Below, in pieces: positions 36,736-44,956 of a DNA stretch of 64,000 nucleotides (positions are counted from its first letter, which is position 1; every line of letters starts with the position of its first letter). Position numbers and translations under genes: made by a program. The DNA lies in the NCBI RefSeq assembly GCF_900107735.1, contig NZ_FNQV01000012.1, positions 1 through 64,000 on the forward strand, in the 5' to 3' direction. The notes below the pieces were generated by a model. It searched no databases and was not told the origin of the DNA. It was given only the letters and a program-made list of their open reading frames with translations. Source of the stretch: Bowdeniella nasicola. GTDB lineage: Bacteria > Actinomycetota > Actinomycetes > Actinomycetales > Actinomycetaceae.

Positions 36736-36809
36736 CGGGGTGTAGCGCAGCTTGGTAGCGCACCTGCTTTGGGAGCAGGGGGTCGCAGGTTCAAATCCTG
36801 TCACCCCGA
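36736..36809 (+). tRNA. tRNA-Pro (anticodon TGG)
   Basis: The acceptor arms CGGGGTG/CACCCCG, the D-arm GCGCAGCTTGGTAGCGC, an anticodon stem CCTGC/GCAGG with loop TTTGGGA, and the T-arm GCAGGTTCAAATCCTGT form a full cloverleaf. The CCA is not encoded. A T-run (36811-36816) directly after the gene probably ends transcription. Confidence 0.95.
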
Positions 36810-36961
36810 CTTTTTTCTTTCACCATTGGGCGCCAGTTCCACGGTAAGCAGTGCCGTGCCAGGCAAGCACCAGAAGTTCGGGGTAGCATCCATACACAGC
36901 AGCGCGGGTAAGCCACACTGCTAGATTCCGGATTCTTGCGGGACGCGAGATTGGGGTGCCG

Positions 36962-37679
36962 ATGACGACTCAGAAGCGAATCAGGTTACTACTTGCAGGT
37001 AGCGCAATGGGCCTGTCGGCGTGCCTTATTGGTTGCGGGAACTCCCCCTCCGGCACGGCTCAAGACGTGTTAGGCGCGGCGGAGAGAATTGAAACGACTC
37101 CCCCTCCGTCAGAGCCCGAATACACCGTTGTCGACAGCGGATTCTCCCCGTTTGATTGGTCCGCAGACGCCTTTGTCATCGTCGAGGCATCAGATTCGCC
37201 CGCCACGGTCGGCCCGATTGTGAGCGTCATGGTCGCTTTCGATGGCGCCGATGGCAATGAGCTCGCTCGCGATACTTCGCAGGACGTGTTCGATTGGCCG
37301 GGGCAACGCAGGGTGCTTACGCACTCTGCCATCATTGACAGCGAAGAAGCCGTCGTCTCTATTCGCAGCGCCATTGGGATGGTCGCGCTTCCGAGCGGGG
37401 GAACCAGCACCCCCAATCGAGCCGTTCACCGTTGACGATGTCACCGTGGACGATGGCTATGTAAAATTCGGCGACCTCAGCTTCACGAGCCCCCTCGAAG
37501 AAACGACGAAGCTGACGTTCGGATTCGTCTGTCGCAACGCCGACGGCAAGATTGTGGGCGGGAGATCGAGCGGCCCGACCGGAGGTGAGTTTGCCCCGAA
37601 TGTCGCCACTACGATCGAAACCCCACGTATCCGGGTCCCCGAACCCGTGACGTCCTGCGACGTCTTCCCCGCTTATTGA
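36962..37679 (+). pseudogene. Putative lipoprotein gene with a frameshift in a G5 run
   Basis: The first frame (ATG 36962) encodes a signal and lipobox (MGLSACLIGCGNSPSG) and a domain up to about residue 145. At the five-G run 37397-37401 this frame falls into an early stop at 37433-37435. The +1 frame continues with GEPAPPIEPFTVDDVTVDDG and ends naturally at TGA 37677-37679. Deleting one G would restore a single protein of about 238 residues ending near VTSCDVFPAY. No known family was recognised. Two Cys residues (FVCRNADG and TSCDV) in the second part may form a disulfide. It resembles the case at 25987 in mechanism. Confidence 0.75.
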
Positions 37680-37746
37680 GATCTCCGCGCAGCCAAGCAC
37701 CGCCGCAAGCGTCACCGCTTAGGGCAACTGACGCGATCCCATAACA

Positions 37747-37788
37747 AAGCGGCGGGCCAGATCCTTGCATGGATCTGGCCCGCCGCTT
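37747..37788 (-). terminator. Strong terminator downstream of rpmF
   Basis: AAGCGGCGGGCCAGATCC and GGATCTGGCCCGCCGCTT make an 18-bp perfect stem with a 6-base loop. On the minus strand it is followed by TGTTAT. It closes the rpmF transcript and may also stop the lipoprotein transcript from the other side. Confidence 0.85.
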
Positions 37789-37798
37789 GTAGTGAGGT

Positions 37799-37966
37799 CT
37801 ATTCGTCGATGAGAATGCCCTGCTTGTATGCCTTCGCGAGGCGACGCGGCACCTTCATCTCACGGCCCTGGACGCGGATGGTCACGAGCTCGGTGAGCTG
37901 AGCCTTCCACTGGGACCGGCGAGAGCGGGTGTTGCTGCGGGACATCTTGCGCTTCGGAACTGCCAT
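37799..37966 (-). CDS. rpmF: 50S ribosomal protein L32, zinc-free form
   Basis: This 55-residue large-subunit protein has the start [20 protein letters not shown], typical of L32. The zinc-binding Cys residues of the C+ form are absent, so it does not need zinc. It is separated from rpmJ by 143 bases, a distance that could hold its own promoter, and it ends at a strong terminator. Confidence 0.94.
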   Translation of the reverse strand: MAVPKRKMSRSNTRSRRSQWKAQLTELVTIRVQGREMKVPRRLAKAYKQGILIDE

Positions 37967-38109
37967 GTGCCCTGCCGCTCCTTTCCATTTCGTTGATCAA
38001 AAGCCGTTGAATAGCTTGCCACGGATCCGGGGGTAAATGCTACCTCGGACGCCGCAAACTGCTGCGAGATCGGCCACAGGCCGTCGGGCAACCTGTCAAG
38101 GTTACCACG

Positions 38110-38232
38110 TCAGCCCTGCCGGGCCTTGAAGTTGGGGTGGCGCTTGTTGATGACGTAGACCTTGCCCCGCCGCTTCACGACGATGGCGCCATCCTTCTTC
38201 TTCAGCGCCTTCAAGGAGGCTCGAACCTTCAT
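38110..38232 (-). CDS. rpmJ: 50S ribosomal protein L36, zinc-free paralog
   Basis: This 40-residue protein begins [19 protein letters not shown] and continues with [19 protein letters not shown], the L36 pattern without the C-x2-C...C...H zinc site. It is the last gene of the L28-L33-S14-L31B-L36 operon, 6 bases after the L31B stop. Such Cys-less paralogs replace the zinc forms when zinc is scarce. Confidence 0.93.
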   Translation of the reverse strand: MKVRASLKALKKKDGAIVVKRRGKVYVINKRHPNFKARQG

Positions 38233-38238
38233 CGCGGC

Positions 38239-38484
38239 CTACTTCTTGCCGTAGCGGCGGTTAAACTTCTCCACGCGGCCGGCGGTATCCAGCACGCGCT
38301 GCTTGCCGGTGTAGAACGGGTGGGAGGCGGAGGAGACGTCGACGTCGATGACCGGGTAGGTGGCCCCGTCTTCCCATTCGATTGTTTTCTCGCTGGTCAT
38401 CGTCGAGCGGGTGAGGAAGGCGAAGTTTGCGCTGTTATCGCGGAAGACGACGCTGTGGTAGGTGGGGTGAATATCGGGTTTCAT
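38239..38484 (-). CDS. rpmE2: 50S ribosomal protein L31 type B
   Basis: This 81-residue L31 has the type B signature [13 protein letters not shown] and a TGKQ...RFNRRYG end. It lacks the Cys residues of zinc-binding L31, the classic Zur-repressed swap. It is the fourth gene of the operon, with a GGAGCC ribosome-binding region 10 bases after the rpsN gene. Confidence 0.95.
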   Translation of the reverse strand: MKPDIHPTYHSVVFRDNSANFAFLTRSTMTSEKTIEWEDGATYPVIDVDVSSASHPFYTGKQRVLDTAGRVEKFNRRYGKK

Positions 38485-38494
38485 TGCGGGCTCC

Positions 38495-38800
38495 TTACCA
38501 GCTTGATTTCGTGACGCCGGGCAGCTCGCCGCGCAGTGCCATCTCGCGGAAGCGCACGCGCGACAGGCCAAAGCGTCGCAGGTGGCCGCGGGGCCGGCCA
38601 TCGGCTGCGTCGCGGTTGCGCACGCGCGTAGGTGAGGCATCGCGCGGCAGCTTGTGCAGCGCGGCCATGGCGGCCTCGCGCTCTGCGGCGCTCAGGTGGG
38701 GGTTGACCGAGGCTTTCTTCAGCTCGGCACGCCGTGCGGCGTAGCGCGCGGCGGTTTTGCGGCGCTGCTCGTATTTCGCAATCTTGGACGTCTTTGCCAT
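38495..38800 (-). CDS. rpsN: 30S ribosomal protein S14, zinc-free paralog
   Basis: This 101-residue long-form S14 has [15 protein letters not shown] at the start and [21 protein letters not shown] near the end. The C-x2-C zinc ribbon of the short form is missing. It would replace zinc-dependent S14 in the small subunit. Its ATG overlaps the rpmG stop by one base (TAATG). Confidence 0.95.
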   Translation of the reverse strand: MAKTSKIAKYEQRRKTAARYAARRAELKKASVNPHLSAAEREAAMAALHKLPRDASPTRVRNRDAADGRPRGHLRRFGLSRVRFREMALRGELPGVTKSSW

Positions 38801-38967
38801 TAGCGCTCCTCGCGGAAGTCGACGTGACGACGCACGCGCGGGTCATACTTTTTCACCACGAGGCGATCGGGGGTGTTACGCCGCGACTTCGTCGTGATGT
38901 AGGTAAAGCCCGTTCCGGCGGTGGACTTCAGCTTGATCTTGGGGCGGAGGTCGGTTTTCTTTGCCAT
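38800..38967 (-). CDS. rpmG: 50S ribosomal protein L33, zinc-free paralog
   Basis: This 55-residue protein reads [20 protein letters not shown], then [16 protein letters not shown] and [16 protein letters not shown], the L33 pattern without the four Cys ligands. A good AAGGAG ribosome-binding site precedes the ATG at 38967. It is the second gene of the zinc-independent operon, 9 bases after rpmB. Confidence 0.95.
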   Translation of the reverse strand: MAKKTDLRPKIKLKSTAGTGFTYITTKSRRNTPDRLVVKKYDPRVRRHVDFREER

Positions 38968-38976
38968 GTCTCTCCT

Positions 38977-39213
38977 TTAGAGTTTCTCGCCGCGCGCGAT
39001 GATCTCGGCTACGACGGCGTCGATCCCGCGCTTGTCGATCGTCTTGATGCCGGCCGTCGAGACGCGCAGCGTGACGCGGCGACCGAGCGAGGGAACGAGG
39101 TAGGTCTTTTTCTGGATGTTGGGGTTGAAGCGGCGTGAGGTGCGGCGGTGGGAGTGGGAGACTCGCTTGCCGAAGGCGGGTCGCTTGCCGGTGACTTGGC
39201 AGTGTGCAGACAT
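38977..39213 (-). CDS. rpmB: 50S ribosomal protein L28, zinc-free form
   Basis: This 78-residue L28 begins [20 protein letters not shown] and contains [20 protein letters not shown]. It retains one Cys only (residue 5), so the C-x2-C...C-x2-C zinc site is absent. It is the first gene of the operon. A promoter with -35 TTGACG (39245-39250) and -10 TAATCT (39221-39226) places transcription start within a few bases of the ATG, so the message may be leaderless. The Zur-like box overlaps this promoter. Confidence 0.94.
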   Translation of the reverse strand: MSAHCQVTGKRPAFGKRVSHSHRRTSRRFNPNIQKKTYLVPSLGRRVTLRVSTAGIKTIDKRGIDAVVAEIIARGEKL

Positions 39214-39230
39214 GCGCTCCAGATTAGATG

Positions 39231-39250
39231 TTGAGAATCATTATCGTCAA
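39231..39250. promoter_or_regulatory. zur box: Zur-box-like operator between rpmB and the COG0523 gene
   Basis: TTGAGAATCATTATCGTCAA is an imperfect inverted repeat (14 of 20 positions symmetric) close to actinobacterial Zur sites (TGAnAATnATTnTCA-like). It fills the -35 to -10 spacer of the rpmB promoter and lies 8 bases before the first in-frame ATG of the divergent gene. One repressor dimer could silence both directions when zinc is present. Assignment to Zur is inferred from the genes and the match. Confidence 0.8.
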
Positions 39251-39266
39251 GCGTAGGATGCGCAAC

Positions 39267-40337
39267 ATGCCTCACACTCCCCTGTCGCTGCTCGCGACCA
39301 TCGACCCCGTGCTGCGCGACTGCGCTGCCTTTGACCTCGTCGTGAGTGAGCCGGCGACCTACGCGCTCATTCACTCCATCTCCGAAGACCTCACCCAGGC
39401 TCGGCACCTGGTGCTCGGCGAGCAGGGCGTCGTCGAGGACTATTGGACAGAGCTCAATCCGGGGTGTTTTGGCTGCGCGGTAGCGGCCGATGCGATCGAG
39501 GCGCTGGCGGCGCTGCTCGCCACGGGCATGGCGCGGCAAGTCGCCTACTTCGCGCCACTGGGCTTTGACCCGATGCCGCTCGCGCGCACGATTGACCAAG
39601 CCGTGGGCGAGGGCGCGCTCGCGGCCCGGCTGGCGAGCGTCGGCGCGATCGTCGACACCCGGGCGAGCGTGGCGGAACTACTGGAGCCGCTCACCCTTTC
39701 CGAGCGCAACATCCCGAGCGATGCTCCCGAGCGCAGCGTCGGCGAGGCGCTGCTCGCCCAGCTGTCCTACGCCGACCTCATCATCGCGCACGGTGGCGAC
39801 GGCGCGGGTGGCGAGCTCGTCGAACACCTGCGGGCGCACGACACGCTGCTCACCGAGGATCTGCACGGCGGGGCCGTTCACCCGCTCGTCTTTGGCGGCG
39901 AGCACGACGCGCTCGCGGCGTTTGGGCGCGTCGATCCCATTGCCATCCAGCCGTGGGGCGGGCCGAGCGAGCACGGCACGTGGACGCTCGATCTGCATTC
40001 GCCGCGCCCCTTCCACCCCGCACGGCTGCTCGAGAACATCGAGCTGCTGGGTACCGGCGAGCTCGTGCACCGTGGGCGGTTTTGGGTGCCAAGCCGGCCC
40101 GATGCGGTGTGCAGCTGGGACGGCGCCGGCGGCCAGGTCAGCGTCGGGATCGCGGGCATGCGCGGCGGCCACCGGCAGGCCAGTACGCGCCTGGTGGTGA
40201 CCGGGCGCGGCAGCGAACGCGAGCGGCTGATGCGCGCGTTTGCCGACAGCCTGCTGACGGAGGAGGAGCTGGCGCGCGAGCCGGAAAGCTGGCTCGGCGA
40301 GGATGCGCTGGAGCCCTGGCTCGGCGCCGCGAGCTAA
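39267..40337 (+). CDS. CobW/COG0523-like protein lacking the GTPase motifs
   Basis: This 356-residue protein aligns in layout with COG0523 metallochaperones: a C-terminal CobW_C domain (about residues 240-345: NIELLGTGELVHRGRFWVPS) and, in the N-half, the metal-binding CxCC region seen as GCFGCAV. The nucleotide machinery has decayed. There is no Walker A loop, and where NKxD is expected the sequence reads AHGGD. Its position opposite the Zur-type box suggests induction under zinc shortage, but it cannot be assumed to hydrolyse GTP. The start is ATG 39267 or ATG 39258. Confidence 0.75.
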   Translation: MPHTPLSLLATIDPVLRDCAAFDLVVSEPATYALIHSISEDLTQARHLVLGEQGVVEDYWTELNPGCFGCAVAADAIEALAALLATGMARQVAYFAPLGFDPMPLARTIDQAVGEGALAARLASVGAIVDTRASVAELLEPLTLSERNIPSDAPERSVGEALLAQLSYADLIIAHGGDGAGGELVEHLRAHDTLLTEDLHGGAVHPLVFGGEHDALAAFGRVDPIAIQPWGGPSEHGTWTLDLHSPRPFHPARLLENIELLGTGELVHRGRFWVPSRPDAVCSWDGAGGQVSVGIAGMRGGHRQASTRLVVTGRGSERERLMRAFADSLLTEEELAREPESWLGEDALEPWLGAAS

Positions 40338-40357
40338 CGCTTCGCTACCCTGGGGGC

Positions 40358-41005
40358 ATGGCTGACTTCACGCTCGCGCGCGGCACGACTGCCCACGCTG
40401 AGCTCGAGATCTCGCGCTCGCGGTTCTTGGGTTACGCGCGCCGGATCGATTCGGAGGCGGCCGCCCGCGCCTTTTTCAGCGAGATTCGTGGGGAGTTTCC
40501 CGACGCCCGCCACCACTGCACGGCGTTGACGGTGCGTGCCGGGGTCAATCCGATCGAACGCTCCTCCGATGATGGCGAACCGTCGGGCACCGCCGGGATG
40601 CCGATGCTCGCCGCGCTGCGCGGCTCGGGGCTGATCGATACGGCCCTCGTCGTCGTGCGCTACTTCGGCGGCATCAAGCTCGGCACCGGCGGACTGGTGC
40701 GCGCCTATACCGATGCGGCGCTCGCGACGCTGCAGGCCGCGAGAGTCGTGGAGCTGAAAGCGATCCCGGCCTGGGAGCTGACCGTCGACGCGGCGGACGC
40801 CGGGCGGCTGCATGCCGGCTTCGAAGGGCACGGAATCACCGTCGCTGACGTCGTCTACGGCAGCGATCCGCAGCGCCCCGCCGAAGCCTTATTCACGCTC
40901 ACGCACCCCGATGAAGACGCCTTTGCCGCCCAGCTCGCCGCGCTCACGCTCGGTGAAGGTAAGCCGCGGCGCATTTCCGACCGCATTGTGGAGGTTGCCC
41001 AATGA
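40358..41005 (+). CDS. YigZ/IMPACT family protein
   Basis: This 215-residue protein has an N-terminal UPF0029/Impact domain: SRSRFLGYARR, then HHCTALTVRAG, then SSDDGEPSGTAGMPML and VVVRYFGGIKLGTGGL. A C-terminal DUF1949-like ferredoxin-fold domain follows. Bacterial YigZ has no firm function. The gene is followed by an integral membrane gene whose ATG overlaps its stop (ATGA), and the start has a GGGGGC element. Confidence 0.9.
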   Translation: MADFTLARGTTAHAELEISRSRFLGYARRIDSEAAARAFFSEIRGEFPDARHHCTALTVRAGVNPIERSSDDGEPSGTAGMPMLAALRGSGLIDTALVVVRYFGGIKLGTGGLVRAYTDAALATLQAARVVELKAIPAWELTVDAADAGRLHAGFEGHGITVADVVYGSDPQRPAEALFTLTHPDEDAFAAQLAALTLGEGKPRRISDRIVEVAQ

Positions 41006-41796
41006 TCTGGCTCACGAACGTGCTGCTGTTGCCGGCTATTTTTGTCACGACGACGATCGCGTGGGCAACGACCCAGAAGGATCGCGCGGCTGGCGACTAT
41101 CGGGCGGTGATCGCCCTTGTCGTTGGCGCCCTGGTGTGGGCCGGCGGTATTGCATTCACCGTCGTCGCAGAAAACCCCAACGCCGTCCTGCCGGGCGGAT
41201 TTGTCCTCGCGGGGGTGGCGCTCGCCTGCCTCACCTACCTCGCCCTGCCGCGGCCCCAGCTTGCGGTGCGTGAGGCACCGGCGACATCGTCGCCGGGGGT
41301 GCTAGCCGAGGGCATGGCCCAGGCGGGTCGACCCGCGCTCATCCTTGGGTGGGCGTCTGTCGCGCTCTTGGCGGCGGTGATCATCATGCTCGTCGTCATC
41401 GATTCGTCGATGTGGTGGTTCGCGCTGCTGCTGGCGCTCTTCGCACTCCTCATCCCGCTGTTTTTGCAGCCGTGGCGGATCCTTGTGACGGGACGTGACG
41501 TTCAGCTGCGCACGCAGATCCCGTTCATTCAGCGGCAATACCCGCTGACCGAGATTGTGCGTGCCGAGGTTAGTCAGGTCGATCCGTTTGGCGAATTCGG
41601 CGGCTTTGGCTACCGCGCGAACCTGTCCGGCGAGCGCGGCGTCGTGCTGAAAAAGGGCCCGGCGCTGCGATTGCACCTTGCGGGTGAGCGCACGTTCGTG
41701 GCGACGACGGATGACGCCGCGCCGCTCGCGAACGCCGTCAATGAGGTAATCAATTCCTCGCAGAGCGGACCGGACGCGCCATTGCCCTCACATTAG
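41002..41796 (+). CDS. Membrane protein with PH-like domain
   Basis: This 264-residue protein has four or five predicted membrane segments in the N-terminal half (residues 3-90 and 110-150). A soluble C-terminal region follows (GRDVQLRTQIPFIQRQYPLTEI, then FGEFGGFGYRANL) that looks like a bacterial PH domain, a fold I infer from the pattern. Its function is unknown. It overlaps yigZ by 4 bases. The cysteine operon leader starts 48 bases later. Confidence 0.7.
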   Translation: MIWLTNVLLLPAIFVTTTIAWATTQKDRAAGDYRAVIALVVGALVWAGGIAFTVVAENPNAVLPGGFVLAGVALACLTYLALPRPQLAVREAPATSSPGVLAEGMAQAGRPALILGWASVALLAAVIIMLVVIDSSMWWFALLLALFALLIPLFLQPWRILVTGRDVQLRTQIPFIQRQYPLTEIVRAEVSQVDPFGEFGGFGYRANLSGERGVVLKKGPALRLHLAGERTFVATTDDAAPLANAVNEVINSSQSGPDAPLPSH

Positions 41797-41843
41797 CGCT
41801 ACACTGGCGACAGTTACGCCCACCGAGTCGATAAGGAGCAGCC

Positions 41844-41924
41844 ATGGCCCATCTGCCACGTATCGCTGCTCGCTCGGGGTGGGTTCGGGAAGCTTGCGGG
41901 CTCCCGTGTTGTTGCTGTCTGTAG
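41844..41924 (+). CDS. Cys-rich leader peptide (cysteine attenuator)
   Basis: This 26-codon ORF with a good AAGGAG site (41833-41838) ends MAHLPRIA...GLPCCCCL, with four consecutive Cys codons (TGT TGT TGC TGT) just before the stop. It lies about 110 bases upstream of cysK. Leader peptides with runs of Cys codons act as cysteine-responsive attenuators in mycobacteria (established for polycysteine small ORFs): a slow ribosome changes the fold downstream and raises expression. The region 41925-42033 can form local hairpins, such as CACGT/ACGTG near 41960. This ORF is too short for standard gene calling. Confidence 0.9.
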   Translation: MAHLPRIAARSGWVREACGLPCCCCL

Positions 41925-42033
41925 GGCGTTGGACCCTGCTTTGCGTCACCGCGCGCCGCACGTGGTTGACGTGTCCAGCGTTCCCTCGATGACCGGCACT
42001 GTTCGTCACCACCGCACACTTTTTGGAGTTCCC

Positions 42034-42963
42034 ATGGCTATTGCCGCAAATGTTTCTGATCTCGCCGGCCGCACCCCGCTCGTGCGCATTAACCGGCTCA
42101 CTCCTGGCGACGCCGAGGTCGTTGCCAAACTCGAATACTTCAACCCCGCCAATTCGGTCAAGGACCGCATCGGCGTCGCGATCGTCGATGCTGCCGAGGC
42201 CTCGGGCGAACTGCCCGCGGGTGGCACCATCGTCGAGGCGACAAGCGGCAACACCGGCATTGCGCTCGCGATGGTCGGCGCGGCGCGCGGTTATCACGTC
42301 GTGCTCACGATGCCGGAATCGATGAGCAAGGAGCGGCGCGTGCTGCTGCGGGCCTACGGCGCCGAGCTCGTCCTCACCCCCGCCGCGGAGGGGATGCGCG
42401 GCGCCGTTGAGGCCGCCGAGAAGATCGTCGCCGAACGCGATGGCGCCGTCTTGGCCCGCCAGTTCGCTAATGCCGCAAACCCGGCGATCCACCGCGCGAC
42501 GACGGCCGAGGAAATCTGGGCGGACACCGATGGGCAGGTCGACGTTTTCGTTGCGGGAATTGGCACCGGCGGCACGCTCACGGGAGCCGGCGGGCGCCTG
42601 AAGGAGCTCAACCCGAACCTGCACCTCGTCGGCGTGGAGCCGGCGGAATCGCCGCTGCTGACCGAGGGTAGTGCCGGCCCGCACAAGATCCAGGGCATCG
42701 GCGCGAACTTCGTGCCCGAGGTGCTCGATACCGACCTGTATGACGAGGTCATCGCGATCACCGGCGAGGAGGCGCTTGCCACGGCCCGTAAGGCCGCGAG
42801 CCAGGAGGGCCTGCTCGTCGGGATCTCGGCTGGTGCCGCGCTCGCAGCGGCCGCGAAGCTCGCCACGCGCGAGGAGTTCGCGGGCAAGCGCATCGTCGTC
42901 ATCCTGCCGGACCTCGGTGAACGCTACCTGTCGACCGCCCTGTTTGAGGGGCTGGTCGACTAG
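42034..42963 (+). CDS. cysK: O-acetylserine sulfhydrylase (cysteine synthase)
   Basis: This 309-residue PLP enzyme makes cysteine from O-acetylserine and sulfide. The PLP Lys lies in [12 protein letters not shown]. The substrate loop [11 protein letters not shown] and the phosphate-binding [12 protein letters not shown] are intact. The start ATG follows TTGGAG by about 5 bases. It is controlled by the Cys4 leader and is followed by cysE after 2 bases. Direct sulfhydrylation with other sulfur donors is possible. Confidence 0.96.
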   Translation: MAIAANVSDLAGRTPLVRINRLTPGDAEVVAKLEYFNPANSVKDRIGVAIVDAAEASGELPAGGTIVEATSGNTGIALAMVGAARGYHVVLTMPESMSKERRVLLRAYGAELVLTPAAEGMRGAVEAAEKIVAERDGAVLARQFANAANPAIHRATTAEEIWADTDGQVDVFVAGIGTGGTLTGAGGRLKELNPNLHLVGVEPAESPLLTEGSAGPHKIQGIGANFVPEVLDTDLYDEVIAITGEEALATARKAASQEGLLVGISAGAALAAAAKLATREEFAGKRIVVILPDLGERYLSTALFEGLVD

Positions 42964-42965
42964 CC

Positions 42966-43550
42966 ATGACTCACGAGTCGGTGAGCCTGACAACGCTCAT
43001 GAAGGAGGACCTGCAGGCGGCCCGCAATTCCGATCCGGCCGCCCGCACCATGGTCGAGGTCGCGCTCGCCTACCCGGGTGTCCACGCGGTGTGGGGCCAC
43101 CGCGTGGCGCACCACCTGTGGGGGCGCGGCCACAAACTCATTGCGCGGCTGTTCTCCCAGCTGATGCGCGCGCTCACCGGGATTGAAATCCATCCCGGTG
43201 CGCGTATCGGCCGGCGGTTTTTCATCGACCACGGCATGGGGGTCGTCATCGGCCAAACGGCCGAGGTCGGGGATGACTGCGTGCTGTTTCACGGCGTGAC
43301 GCTCGGCGGGGTCTCAATGCGCAAGGGCAAGCGCCACCCCACCCTCGGAAACGGTGTCATGGTGGGCGCGGGCGCGAAGGTGCTCGGTCCGATCTACATC
43401 GGTGATGGCGCCAAGATTGGTGCCAACGCCGTCGTCGTGAAAGATGTCCCGCCAGCGACTGCGGCGATCGGCGTGCCAGCCAAGGTCAGCCAGCCGAAGC
43501 CGGAGTCCAAGGGCGCGGAGCAAATCGTCGATCCCACGCTGTTTATCTAG
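42966..43550 (+). CDS. cysE: Serine O-acetyltransferase
   Basis: This 194-residue left-handed beta-helix enzyme acetylates serine with acetyl-CoA to give the cysK substrate. It has the hexapeptide-repeat motif [20 protein letters not shown], then [14 protein letters not shown] short C-terminus ([12 protein letters not shown]) ends in Ile, the residue that docks into CysK in the cysteine synthase complex. The cysK-cysE order with 2-base spacing supports co-translation. Confidence 0.96.
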   Translation: MTHESVSLTTLMKEDLQAARNSDPAARTMVEVALAYPGVHAVWGHRVAHHLWGRGHKLIARLFSQLMRALTGIEIHPGARIGRRFFIDHGMGVVIGQTAEVGDDCVLFHGVTLGGVSMRKGKRHPTLGNGVMVGAGAKVLGPIYIGDGAKIGANAVVVKDVPPATAAIGVPAKVSQPKPESKGAEQIVDPTLFI

Positions 43551-43598
43551 TCTCGCCGGGCCACGTCGCTCACGAGGCTTCAGTAGTACAGTGGCACT

Positions 43599-44102
43599 AT
43601 GACTAGCGCCACATACAGCTCACACCTCAGTTCGTTGACGAGTGTGCCACGTGCGCAAGGCATCGAGATTCGGCCGCTACGCCTGAACGACCTGGACGAG
43701 CTCGCCCGGCTGTATTTCCGCTCCTATCCCCCGGGCGTCGCGGCCGAGAGTTTCGATGACGCCTACGACGAGATGGAGATGAGCTTTGCGGGCGCCTTCG
43801 GCAAGAAGGCCCCGGGCGGCTTTTTGGGCGCGGAGCGCGACGGCCGACTCATCGGCGTCATCATGACGGTCCTCGACCCGCCGTGGGATGACGTGCCCGA
43901 CGGCCCGTTCGTCATCGAGCTGTTTGTTCACCCCGATCACCGGGGCCAGGGCGTCGCCTCCAGCCTGCTCGCGGCGGTCGCGCAAAAGCAGGAGGCGGAC
44001 GGGCAGGAATCCATCGCGCTGCGGGTGGATCTCGTCGACGCTGCGGATGCTGCGCGACTGTACCGAACGCTCGGCTTCACCGAGCACGAGGAGTTCAACT
44101 AG
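43599..44102 (+). CDS. GNAT-family N-acetyltransferase
   Basis: This 167-residue single-domain enzyme has the GNAT acetyl-CoA site: VIELFVHPDHRGQGVASSLL, followed by helix 4 and ALRVDLVDAADAARLYRTLGF. Substrates of such enzymes are amines, peptides or antibiotics, and none is predictable here. It lies behind cysE but has its own 48-base upstream gap. It is convergent with the Nei-type gene, with a 4-base overlap. Confidence 0.88.
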   Translation: MTSATYSSHLSSLTSVPRAQGIEIRPLRLNDLDELARLYFRSYPPGVAAESFDDAYDEMEMSFAGAFGKKAPGGFLGAERDGRLIGVIMTVLDPPWDDVPDGPFVIELFVHPDHRGQGVASSLLAAVAQKQEADGQESIALRVDLVDAADAARLYRTLGFTEHEEFN

Positions 44103-44956
44103 CGCTGGCAGCGCGGGCAGCGATAGAGCTTTCGCGCCGCCATCTCCTCCAGCACGATAGGTGTTGTGCACACCAGGCAGGGCAGCCCGGCTCGCTGATA
44201 GACGTAGAACCGTTCCTGCTCGCCCTCACTCGTCGTCACGATGGAGCCGGTTTCCACCCCATTTTTCATGTGCTCGGCGAGAACGTCCCACAGCGTGCGC
44301 AGGCGGGCAATCGAGACTCGATTGCCGGGACGCCACGGGTGGATGCCGGCGATGAAGAGCGCCTCAGCTCGGTAGATATTGCCCGGACCGGAGATGACGG
44401 CCTGGTCCATAACGAGTTCGCCGATGGGGCGGCGCAGCTGGCGGGCGCGAGTGATGAAGCGCTCGGGGTCGGCGTCCGCCCGTAGCGGATCCGGCCCAAG
44501 CCGCGAGGTGACGGCGAGGGTCTCGGGCGCGCTGAGGACGCGGCATTGGTTCGGCCCGGTGAGGTCGGCTATCCCGTGGTTTGTGGCGAGCCGGACCCGG
44601 ACCTGGCCGCGCGGCTCCGGCGGGGCCCACACGTCGGTCGGCGTAATCTCGCCCGCGAGTTCTTCGCTTTCGCCGATCCGGCGGCGCGGCGCCCCGATCG
44701 CGTGCGGCGCAACGAAGGACGCATCGCCATCGAAGGTCCACGAGCCGTACAGGCCCAGGTGGGTGTGCAAGACGAGATCGTCGAAATGCTGGAAGAGGTG
44801 CTTGCCGTAGGCCTCGGAGCCCTCATAGCGTCGTCCGTTCAGGACTCGAGCGCCGTCGGCGAATCTGCCTTGGGGCGAGCTGACATCAATTCTCTGACCG
44901 GCCAGGAGTTCGTCGAACGCGGCGGCAAGCCGGTGGATGGAATGACCCTCAGGCAT
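44099..44956 (-). CDS. Fpg/Nei-family DNA glycosylase/AP lyase
   Basis: This 285-residue repair enzyme starts MPEGHSIHRLAAAF, with the catalytic Pro2 and Glu3. It has the H2TH region QAVISGPGNIYRAEALF and a C-terminal zinc finger C-x2-C...C-x2-C (CLVC...CPRC). PEGHSIHR relates it to the Nei2/Nei-like branch rather than MutM (PELPEVE). It removes oxidised bases. It overlaps the alkyltransferase-like gene upstream by 8 bases. Confidence 0.93.
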   Translation of the reverse strand: MPEGHSIHRLAAAFDELLAGQRIDVSSPQGRFADGARVLNGRRYEGSEAYGKHLFQHFDDLVLHTHLGLYGSWTFDGDASFVAPHAIGAPRRRIGESEELAGEITPTDVWAPPEPRGQVRVRLATNHGIADLTGPNQCRVLSAPETLAVTSRLGPDPLRADADPERFITRARQLRRPIGELVMDQAVISGPGNIYRAEALFIAGIHPWRPGNRVSIARLRTLWDVLAEHMKNGVETGSIVTTSEGEQERFYVYQRAGLPCLVCTTPIVLEEMAARKLYRCPRCQR

